Below, one piece after another: positions 57,601-64,000 of a stretch of DNA of 64,000 nucleotides. The position numbers and the translations under genes are program-made. Origin of the DNA: Bimastos eiseni (lineage: Eukaryota; Annelida; Clitellata; Crassiclitellata; Lumbricidae); the NCBI GenBank assembly GCA_959347315.1, contig OY365810.1, forward strand, positions 15,374,404 to 15,438,403, written 5' to 3'. Within the stretch, counting starts at the first letter, position 1. Every line of letters starts with the position of its first letter. A model generated the notes under the pieces. That model saw only the letters and a list, made by a program, of their open reading frames with translations, was not told the DNA's origin and searched no databases.

Positions 57601-60600
57601 GTCGATGAAAATATCGTGCTTAAGTAGAAGCTGGTTTGATGAGAGTGTGCCATTACGATGCAAGTGGAATCGTTGAATAGAAAGGCCATGTATGCAAGAA
57701 CTCAATTGATGAGAGAAAATATACCTAAATGGAAGCTGGATAGATGAAAGATATCATATTCTTAAGTAGTAGCTGGATTGACTAGATTAATTATGCTGTT
57801 TTGGGTTTTTCTTGAGTACATTGCCTGCAGTAATATTCATAATAATAAAATATGCTATTTGCATGTTGTAAAATATCACAAGACTAAAATACACATTTGC
57901 CCTGTTTAAATGGAAGCAGTGATGATGAGAGCTTAACTAGCACCTTCGGAATATTGAACCTTTGACTATCGAACCTTCGGACTATTGAACCTTCGGACTA
58001 TCGATCCTTCGGACTATGGAACCTTCAGACTAAATATTGAACCTTTGGACTATCGAACCTTCGGACTATATATATATGTATATATATATATATGTTTATG
58101 CATAATATGTCTGGCCATCATTGGCATTCATTTATAAGAAAGATTAAACAGCAAGATGAAATGCTGTACAGGAAATTGTCACATGGACTATTCAAAGTAT
58201 CAATTCGTAATAATCATGTCTAATATGAGAAAATGACTTAAATGAGAGAGAGGGATACATTCTCCATTGGTACTCAGAGTAATGTTATGACCTGGGATGT
58301 GCTATATTGCTGTACTGATACTCCCTGTTCATAATAATTACATATAGATGCACTATGAATATTCATAATAGAAATAACATGGACAGCAGCAAAACAACAC
58401 CAATGCCTGTGAATTGATTAGGGAAAGGGTGGAATGAGAAGACGATAAGTATCAATGCAAACAGAAGGAGACATGCAGAGAAAGAAAGGTAGGAAAGTGG
58501 TAGGAGGGCTTATAGGGAGAGTGAATGGAGATACCTTAACAGATGGAAGGAAGCAGAGAGACAAGTGTGTTAGGAAGTAAATGAGCAGAGGAGGTAATGG
58601 AGATTTATGGAGGAAGGTTGTGAGGGCGGATAGGAAGAGCGAGTACAGGAGAGATAAAGGAAGGAAAGAGAAATGAAACAATGGATGCTGTCTTGTAAGA
58701 AGTGGATAAAGAATACGTGAGGTCTGAATGAGGTTAATCCACATCAACTGTGGAAGTCTCTTTGCCGACATTTTCAGTCGGTCCAAACATCAACTGCGAA
58801 CAACTACTGCGCTGCAGTGCATGTTCAGATTATCCCATGCATTTATTCTCATCATTTGCAATGATTCGTCTGCTTTTTCCAACTGTTTGTCTTCATCTGA
58901 GGATTTAGTTCCGTTTGTTATGGTGTCAGATTCCTGTTTTATCAAGAGACTGCCTTTGCTTGCTTGGCTGCTGATTCATATAAGACTCTAAAGACTTCTT
59001 TCTGTATGATAAATAGAATGCTCTATAAATCTAAATGTTGTGTTCTGAAAGGACGTGCTATGCTGACTATGAAGCAGCAATTGTCTGTGTTAATCTACTT
59101 GTTCAAGAGATTTCAATATGATGAATTTCACTAGGGCCTACAATTCTCTAGGAGAATGAAAGTCTGCAGTCCTCCTACTGTAATTGATAAATGACTTTAG
59201 AATTTTCATTTGAGAAACTGCCTGCAGTTCTGTCATTGTGCGTGTGACCACCTCTGATGGCTTTTTTCAGCTTACTGTGCAACTTTTGCTAATAGATGCA
59301 TTTTTTAACTCTTAACTCTGACATTTAACATCATTACGGCCAGCCCAGAGAGTGCCTCTGAGTAGATATGTTGATGGGGCGCTATATAAATGTTTTGATT
59401 ATAATAAATTACATTGGATGGGTTGCTTTGTTATATTTCCTACAAACAATGGCTACCTTGTCGACTGTATTTTCATAAAAGTTTTTGGGGTGTGTTTTTG
59501 TTATAATTATTGTGCTTCTCTTAGTCGCTACTGTTTAGGAGTATTGCTTAGGTGCTGTGATATTATGGTACGATTTCTGGCACTGTGTTCTGTTTGTTTG
59601 GATGCTGTTTTCTCTGTTCTGTATCGATAGTCAGAAGGTTCAATAGTCCGAAGGTTCGATAGTTTGACAGTTCGATAGTCCGAAGTTTCGATAGTCTGAA
59701 GTTTCGATAGTCTGAAGGTTTGATAATCTGAAGAAAATTTTCTAGTCCGAAGACTTTCGGACTATCGAACCTTCGGACTATCGAAACTTTGGACTATCGA
59801 ACAGTCCCCGTTTTCTCTCTAGCAGAACCTCAGAACATCATACTGCTGTGTGCACTAACTGCTGCAAGTCTATAATCTTAGTATCTATATGTTTGTCAGA
59901 ACTTGATTATGAGTGTATTGTGATTGTGTGGCTCGTTTGCAGGTGTTCTTTGAATCTGGAAGTTAATAAAGTGTAGGATTACTGGTTCTTATTACCTATT
60001 GAGAAGTTACCCAATTTCTCTGTTTGTGTTATAGTCCAGATTGCCTTCGCAGACTGTGCCTTCAAGCTGAATTGGTGTTGTGTTCATTTCATTCTCTGTG
60101 TAAATTGTCGGGCAACACCTGCTGTCTGTCTGGGAAATGGTTTTCACATACCGATGCAGTAAATTCCAGATTCAAGATGCCTGGTTTCTGGAGGCACAAT
60201 TCCTTGTAAACATAATATTCCAGTGGTTTGCAAAAGCTGTTTTACCTAGAGTTAGGTGCGAATGTATTTACGGTTTTGGAGAAGTTATTTTCTTGTTTAA
60301 GAACTTGTAAATGCACATCCAGTCATTTGCAAATTGCTCTCATGGAGCACTATAGGGTGATATATTGCTCATTAATGTTCAGGTATGATGATTTAAAGAA
60401 AATGAAGCCTGTGACATTAATTATCTTTAATTGTTATGCTGATAATCACTTGCACAGTGAAATCTTTATGCAATTAAGCATTAACGACTGGAGTAATTGA
60501 GTGCTCGTGTGTATTGACGATTCATTGTAAATTTTGTAATTTGAATACTTTGCGCTTCCCTTAATCTGTTATTTCATATTTGTTCTAATTATTGTAGTGG

Positions 60601-63600
60601 CTTCATTCTACGGAGACAGCTACGTCAAATTCCCAATCGAGGACTTCCGGTCAGACACCGACATCCACATTCAGTTCCGCACGACACGGAGCGATGGTCT
60701 TCTGCTGCTGGCAGCCGGAATCTTCGACTACTGTGTGGTGGGTCTCCAGGCAGGTGCAGTGGTTGTCCGCCTCGACCTTGGATCTGGCGATGCCACAGTA
60801 TCGTCCGCACCAGGCATCACTTTCCACGACTCTGCCTGGCACTCTGTGTTTGTGAAGCGACGCCAGGGTAACGTGACGCTGGCAGTCGATAAGCAACACC
60901 TCAGCTCAACTGTTACACCAGGATCGTTTTTTGAACTAAACATCAATAAGTTTCTGTTTGTGGGCGGCACCGGAGACTCGGAACACTCTATTTTCTTTGG
61001 AAATTTTCCACCTTTTCGAGGGTGTTTGCGTGGGGTGTCGTTCAATGGAATTGATGTCCTTGGAGCGGCAATGGACAAGGCCCACCCTTCGTATACGTAT
61101 GCGGTGACGTGGAACTGTACTGCAGAGTTCTTTGCAGCATCCAACCAGGCTGTTAGTTTCCTGGAGGATGTTTCGTTCATCGCCTTTCCAGTACGAGACA
61201 TTCCACAAAATGTCAGCCTCAACTTCAACATCAAGACCAAGTCGCAAAACGCTCTGCTGGTCTTCAGCGCCGGCCGACAGTATGACTCGGACTTCTTTGC
61301 CGTCGAGATTGTAGATGGTACACTTAGACTGGCTTTTGGTAATGCAGCCAGCATCAACGTCATGCCTTCAAAGTTTTCAGTCAGCAGTGGCGATTGGCAC
61401 AGAGTCGGCGTGACTTCGAACGGTATGTCTGTTACTCTGGAGGTAGATGGAACGCACGTGCTAAGAAAAGAAATTGAAATCACGCAGCTGATTCACACAA
61501 GCACCCTTTTATATGTGGGTGGTGTGGGGAACCAGGCCAGGGCAGTTGCTTTGTACAGGCAACTTGATTCTCTAAAGACCTTAAAAGAAACGGAGGGCGG
61601 GTCTGTTGTGGGTTGCATTAGTAATTTTACTATAAACAGGGTGATGTTTGGCTTCCAGGAGGCAACCATCTCTCGACTGTTAGCTGCCGATTGCACCTTC
61701 GGTGACCCGTGTTCGAGCAAACCCTGCCGTCAAGGCACGAAGTGCCAGGAAGATGGGTGGGAGCAGTTTCTTTGTGTATGTCCAGGGGATCAGTGTATGA
61801 CCCATGGAACACACAATAACTCAACCAATGGCATTGCGAGCGTTCGTGACCTCATTGTTCGTGAAGGAAAGCGAATAGCGCTGAGTACCATGAACTTAAT
61901 GATCTCTGAGGAGTACAAAGACTTTGGAATACGAGACTCACAGGTGCTGTTTCGAGTGGTAAATCAGCCAACTCATGGAGTGATTTCGGTGAATGGGAAT
62001 ACAAACCTGTACGAATTTACCTTGTCTGACCTCTGGGGAAAACGTGTCACTTACATTCATGACGACTCAGAAGTTAGCGAGGACAGCATCGGATTGGAGT
62101 TAGAATTTGTCTTGGACGAAGGTGGCACGGCCCCAGAAAGATTTCAGAAGAAGTATGGATTGACACTTATGGTTCAAGTTATGCCGTACAACGATCGCCC
62201 GGAGCTGATACTACCAGTCAACAACTCTCTGTTAATGGTTTCTGGCGCTCCAGTCAGAATAACGACAAAAGTATTGAACGTCTCGGATGTGGATGACTTG
62301 CCATCAAAAATAGAGTACTTGATTCAAGGTTCTGGGTCCGGGTACTTTGAGTTGCTCGACGGTGGTGCGCGGGCTCGTGTCAAAAACTTTACTCACAGTG
62401 ACGTACTGGAGGGCAAGGTGCGCTACACCCACAGTGGGGGATCAAATCAGGTGGTAAGGGTTCAGCTTTCAGATGGGAAGGACCAGAGCGAGGCCAAGAA
62501 TTTGACGGTCATTGTTGTTCCGCTTGAACTGACCTTTGTTGCCAATACTGGACTGGTCATACATCATGGATCTGTACAGACGATCACACGATTCAATCTC
62601 AGCATGGCAACGAATGCAGCACATCAGGACATTGAGATACGATACAACGTCACGAAATTCCCAGCAGAGGGAAAACTCCAGCGTCAGCAAAATACCGATA
62701 ACCAGTGGATCTCAGCTTCAACCTTTACCCAGAAACATCTTGACAGAGGTCGCCTGCGATATGTGCACGAGAGTCACTCGTTGTTAAACAAGGATTATTT
62801 CCGTTTCAGGGCATCTGCTCTCGATGTGGAGACACAGGAATTTGAATTTCATGTTCAGATCATTGAAACAAGGGTACAGCTGGTTCACTGCACTGGTCTC
62901 CATCTCAGAGGAACACGCGAGGGTATCATCACTTCAGATGCTCTAAAGGCTGTAAGCACTGTGCCATACCACAGTCCAAGCGACGTTGTATATCATGTCA
63001 TTGCGACTCCGACGAAAGGACACATTGTTCGACTGGAGCGGAGAGGTTCCAGTCGACCTCAGAAGAAGCGCCTCTCATTCGGCGCCAACTTTACTCAGGC
63101 GGAAATAAACGAGGGCAAAATAGGGTATAAGTTCCAGAAGGCGCTCTACAGTCCAATAACCGACGATTTTGAGTTCATTCTCTTTATTCCTGGAGCGGAG
63201 TCCGGCGTTGTGCTGTTTGCATTGTCGTACGAACCCATTGAAGGAGCCATTCGATTCATAAACAACGGTCTGGTCGATGTCCTGGAGGGCGACGTTAAGA
63301 TGATTACATCTGAAGACCTATTTACAGAGAAAAACGACGTTCGTAACTTTCGTTACACGATTACAGATGGGCCGCATCATGGTGTGCTCCAGCTTTTCAA
63401 TACCTTCACGAATGCAGTCACGCAGCACAATATCACGACGTTTTCGAACGAGGACATCAAAGATAGGAGGGTTTATTATCGTCACGATGACTCTGAAACT
63501 GATGAGGATGTGTTTAGCTTTGTCACAACTCCAATCATTGACCAACCAAAGCTTGCCGTACTTGAAATAACGGAGCTTTCAGGAACATTCGACATAAAGA

Positions 63601-64000
63601 TTGTGCTGAAAAACGACAATGCTCCGAAACGAGAGGTCGAAAGGGTGTTCAACGTTGTGGCTGACCAAGGCCGTATAATCACTCCAAACGATATTTGGTA
63701 TACAGATCCGGATGTCAACTATGACAGTTTGCGATTGGAGTATGAATGGTTTAACATCACCAACGGTGAGGTTGTTCTAGCCGACAATCATTCTGTGTCT
63801 GTGCACCGATTTGCGCAAAGGGATATTGCTGCTGGCCGACTGTATTTCCAACATCGTGGAGCGCACTATAGCCGGTCCACCATCTGGGTGACTGATGGAT
63901 ATTTCTTTTCTGTGGGAGCGCTTGAAGTGCGGGCCTCAGAGCAATTTATGCGTGTTGGAAATTTGTCTCTAGTCATGGTCGAAAAGGGTGGGAGCGTTGT
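31742..64000 (+). CDS. CSPG4: CSPG4/NG2-like chondroitin sulfate proteoglycan (5' part)
   Basis: Exon 31742-31829 gives a start Met and a signal peptide (VSLLLFCLVHPFPRLAYG). Exon 60598-64000 stays open to the window edge. Joined at a GC donor (TTAG|GCGAGT) and TAG acceptor they keep phase and read AYGELVASFYGDSYVKFP. Human NG2 has ASFFGENHLEVP just after its signal peptide. Two laminin-G domains (about residues 31-200 and 201-394) are followed by a degenerate EGF-like module (about 394-430) and CSPG repeats from about 440, with HDDSE-type motifs at YIHDDSEVSED and YRHDDSETDED. About 1160 residues are visible; human NG2 has 2322, so more repeats, the membrane helix and the tail lie outside. 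The family acts at the cell surface in adhesion, matrix and growth-factor binding. Many N-x-S/T sites are present. Confidence 0.88.
32272..32452. repeat. tandem duplication of about 95 bp
   Basis: The phrase gacagtgaggtgattaataa, followed by gaatgtgatattagtaa, occurs at about 32305 and 32402 with surrounding text also repeated. It is noncoding and inside CSPG4 intron 1. Confidence 0.85.
32700..32880 (+). repeat. second copy of the CSPG4-proximal repeat
   Basis: It shares gataaatgtagaaaattcag, acacagaaaaattaga and gcttaatgggaa with 31311-31500. It is preceded by (ATGT)n at 32648-32690 and lies in CSPG4 intron 1. Confidence 0.7.
33900..34140. repeat. possible old repeat in CSPG4 intron 1
   Basis: A (TAATG)n start at 33925 leads into a GC-richer stretch with ccatatcgatatcatggacc and ggtgatcataatcgtaatc; the last phrase resembles gctaatcataatcgtaaact near 3850. 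The boundaries are unclear. Confidence 0.3.
34170..34929. mobile_element. 760-bp element bounded by a perfect 69-bp inverted repeat
   Basis: Bases 34170-34238 (starting atgagcactggtgacaaatg) and 34861-34929 are exact reverse complements, 69 of 69. The interior is AT-rich and noncoding. This looks like a recent MITE or foldback insertion, but I find no clear target-site duplication next to the ends. Confidence 0.7.
36840..37090 (+). repeat. 'tatatagcgcc' repeat family copy
   Basis: A (ATTC)n tract leads into tttatatagcgccccgttca, then tcaggagcgctcctgaccct, and about 120 bases later gtgttccagagcgaggggcc. This is one of the better-preserved copies of the family in this window. Confidence 0.65.
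37096..37190. repeat. 21-bp minisatellite
   Basis: Four to five copies of gatcaggacaatcgggacaa plus t. It sits in the 3' part of the preceding interspersed repeat and has no coding role. Confidence 0.9.
39040..39080. repeat. (GT)n microsatellite
   Basis: About 40 bases of TG dinucleotides in CSPG4 intron 1. Confidence 0.95.
39425..39661. repeat. (TCAC)n followed by (TA)n
   Basis: About 185 bases of CTCA units are followed by about 40 bases of AT. The THSLTHSL open frames are repeat translations. Confidence 0.98.
39950..40165. repeat. 31-bp minisatellite with telomere-like core
   Basis: About six copies of a 31-bp unit that begins ggttagggccaggtcaggcc. The array starts and ends with ggttagggttagg-type text, close to the TTAGGG telomere repeat. 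Confidence 0.9.
40995..41265. repeat. compound (TGTA)/(ATAA)/(TA) microsatellite
   Basis: Imperfect ATGT units surround an (ATA)n core and a short gacaatttatatggtgctgt piece of the tatatagcgcc family. It is noncoding. Confidence 0.9.
41292..41362. repeat. G-rich minisatellite with quadruplex potential
   Basis: Five runs of five or six G are spaced by taatgttc-type linkers (gggggtaatgtccgggaggg). The G runs are regular enough to permit a four-tract structure with long loops on the plus strand. Confidence 0.7.
41755..41912 (-). repeat. tRNA-derived SINE, family B
   Basis: Read on the minus strand the head is ggacacgacggtagccaaat. TAGCCAAATGG is a perfect A box and GGTTCAAGTC is a good B box. 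The tail is a CAGAGA-type simple repeat. It differs in sequence from family A. Confidence 0.8.
43800..44210. other. GC-rich island in CSPG4 intron 1
   Basis: About 400 bases are clearly richer in GC than the surroundings and open in one frame on each strand (134 codons plus, 77 minus), without family resemblance. It contains ccgccagagggccactg at 44116-44132, which has a CTCF-like core. A regulatory element or alternative exon is possible. Confidence 0.35.
45755..45995 (+). repeat. 'tatatagcgcc' repeat family copy
   Basis: It reads tttatatagcaccacttgc, aatcagaggtgctctcagtg and about 100 bases on aggaagttggttccatagag. It is a clear relative of the copies at 36890 and 20085. Confidence 0.65.
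47627..47681. repeat. (AAT)n–(ATT)n inverted trinucleotide hairpin
   Basis: About eight AAT units are followed, after atg, by about nine ATT units. The two halves are complementary and can form a hairpin. Confidence 0.9.
48190..48762. mobile_element. 573-bp hAT-like element with AACCGGTT array
   Basis: The element starts TAGGGATGTTAAACG, and its other end read inward is TAGGGTTGGTAATAC. It is flanked by the perfect 8-bp repeat ATTGAATG at 48182-48189 and 48763-48770, the signature of hAT insertion. Next to the left end is a 24-bp palindrome (48203-48226, core AACCGGAATTCCGGTT). Next to the right end are five 18-bp units ccggtaaccggttcaaaa (48640-48735). These GC-rich subterminal repeats may be transposase-binding sites. 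No transposase frame is present. Confidence 0.82.
48950..49145. repeat. 20-bp minisatellite
   Basis: About seven to eight copies of ataatgctatgtatgtatgt with small changes. It is noncoding. Confidence 0.9.
49798..49866. repeat. (TA)n-rich tract
   Basis: About 70 bases of nearly pure TA and TTA sequence. A similar shorter tract lies at 50203-50270. Confidence 0.95.
53160..53299 (+). mobile_element. LINE C-terminal remnant
   Basis: The plus frame from 53189 reads EKRIKGRQRVHWTDN, then NITRLGLSMRGALALTNK and a stop. The GRQR..W.DN motif is typical of the C-terminal end of non-LTR retrotransposon polymerases. Upstream frames are broken. Confidence 0.6.
53340..54280. other. region with unassigned minus-strand frames
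   Basis: Minus-strand frames at 53347-53631 (QCDDCTSPVSIRNSYDW), 53765-53974 and 54051-54278 have protein-like composition but no recognised family. They lie between two LINE remnants and may be decayed retroelement sequence. I do not call a gene. Confidence 0.25.
54593..54850. mobile_element. foldback element of 16-bp repeats, copy A
   Basis: It starts gttctgtatcgatagtccga. A short left arm with ggttcgataatccgaag units is followed by the centre gaagaaaattttctagtccg, and a right arm of about 11 inverted units such as actatcgaaccttcgg ends in tggtcccc. Flanks gtttctaaa and atttctaat agree at 7 of 9 bases, as an aged 9-bp target duplication. Confidence 0.7.
55065..55195 (-). mobile_element. 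second LINE C-terminal remnant, opposite orientation
   Basis: The minus strand reads GKKNKGRPRLH, a stop, then TDNINEDITRLGLTLR and DLTNDQGQ. It is a copy of the same element end as at 53160-53299, inverted relative to it. Confidence 0.6.
56040..56470 (-). pseudogene. decayed coding fragment of unknown origin
   Basis: Minus-strand frames with protein-like composition follow one another with shifts: IDDMHGEKLRPVFKDLRVN, then KPKYVTLSKILILV, then SLEKLDVESVDVNDNDDAR and NNTHKALNDIDKENQ. Stops and frame changes suggest a dead retrocopy or transposon piece. I do not recognise the family. Confidence 0.25.
56514..56736 (-). repeat. tRNA-derived SINE, family A, copy 3
   Basis: The tRNA-like head ends at 56736 and, on the minus strand, reads gtggccgattggttagagcg with the B box ggttcgagcctcg. 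The tail at the left is atatcgccctttttccaaca, preceded by (ATTC)n, giving a GAAT-type SINE tail. Confidence 0.85.
56843..57380. mobile_element. foldback arm of 16-bp repeats, locus B
   Basis: More than 25 units of ggttcgatagtccgaa run from a ggggttttgttcaatag end to a gaagaaattttctagtccga centre. A 232-bp block with agattagtgtgagctcgaga is duplicated inside (about 56994 and 57226). The left end matches the right end of copies A and D in reverse complement. Confidence 0.7.
57945..58072. mobile_element. foldback arm of 16-bp repeats, locus C
   Basis: Seven to eight units of ctatcgaaccttcggac lie in the opposite orientation to locus B, running into a (TA)n tract. B and C could be the two arms of one 1.2-kb element with a 570-bp loop. 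Confidence 0.55.
59616..59809. mobile_element. foldback element of 16-bp repeats, copy D
   Basis: This compact copy starts gttctgtatcgatagtcaga, has the centre gaagaaaattttctagtccg, and ends ctatcgaacagtcccc. It is flanked by a perfect 9-bp direct repeat GTTTTCTCT at 59607-59615 and 59810-59818. That defines the element ends exactly at 194 bases. Confidence 0.82.
60598..64000 (+). CDS. CSPG4: CSPG4 exon 2 (laminin-G pair, EGF-like, CSPG repeats), open at the edge
   Basis: The acceptor is ctaattattgtag. The frame runs from ASFYGDSYVKFPIEDF for over 1130 codons with no stop to the window end. Laminin-G 1 contains FRTTRSDGLLLLAAG and LFVGGTG; laminin-G 2 contains SLNFNIKTKSQNALLVF and LLYVGG. 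After a Cys-rich linker, at least six CSPG repeats follow, with VREGKRIALS and VLEGDVKMITSEDL at repeat starts. Local base composition is clearly richer in GC and codon-like compared with the intron before it. Confidence 0.95.

Larger units (their letters stand above)
31830..60597 (+). other. CSPG4 intron 1 (28.8 kb), repeat-filled
   Basis: If the GC-AG junction is right, everything between these points is one intron. I find no supported gene in it on either strand. It holds the hAT, foldback, SINE, LINE and satellite elements listed separately, and a large share of unique AT-rich sequence. Confidence 0.55.

Noticed and set aside
60625..63718. Minus-strand frames of up to 251 codons opposite the CSPG4 exon
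   Set aside because: Shadows of the long plus-strand exon, which has clear laminin-G and CSPG repeat content.

Overview
This window is animal nuclear DNA. It has intron-split genes with GT–AG boundaries, large AT-rich introns, many micro- and minisatellites, and decayed transposons. The gene content is a ciliary SAXO protein, a CCPG1/PBXIP1-type ER protein and a CSPG4/NG2-type proteoglycan. Together with tRNA-derived SINEs, short hAT-like elements and foldback elements built of 16-bp repeats (reminiscent of sea-urchin TU elements), this suggests a marine invertebrate. An echinoderm, hemichordate or similar deuterostome is my best guess, but the species is not proven by the sequence. No bacterial features, CRISPR arrays or structural RNA genes were seen.

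Layout. (1) Positions 579-5011, minus strand: a complete five-exon SAXO (FAM154) gene of 461 codons, assembled with matching splice phases. Two X-box-like RFX sites lie just upstream of its start. (2) 5012-13991: gene-poor DNA with a (CA)n tract and a 3.75-kb minisatellite of about 156 copies of a 24-bp unit; the long open frames in it are artefacts. (3) 13992-26366, minus strand: a ten-coding-exon CCPG1-like gene of 1255 codons. All phases agree, and a probable 5'UTR exon with an NRF1-like site lies near 28.15-28.25 kb. The protein keeps an N-terminal LIR motif and a FIP200-binding-like SDI..L motif, one transmembrane segment and a long lumenal C-terminal part. (4) 28.3-31.7 kb: a graveyard of tRNA-derived SINEs, a Ty3/Gypsy RT-RNase H remnant and a short hAT-like element. 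(5) 31742 to the right edge, plus strand: a CSPG4-like gene. It has a signal-peptide exon, an inferred 28.8-kb GC-AG intron full of repeats, and one long open exon from 60598 that runs off the window (two laminin-G domains, a degenerate EGF-like module, CSPG repeats).

The genes are not an operon and no joint function is implied: SAXO acts on axonemal microtubules, CCPG1 in ER-phagy, CSPG4 at the cell surface. As I recall, SAXO2, CCPG1 and CSPG4 all lie on human 15q, so the grouping may be remnant ancient linkage. The most notable structures are the foldback family with 9-bp target duplications, three hAT-like elements with 8-bp duplications, a perfect 69-bp inverted repeat, and the autophagy motifs of the CCPG1-like protein.
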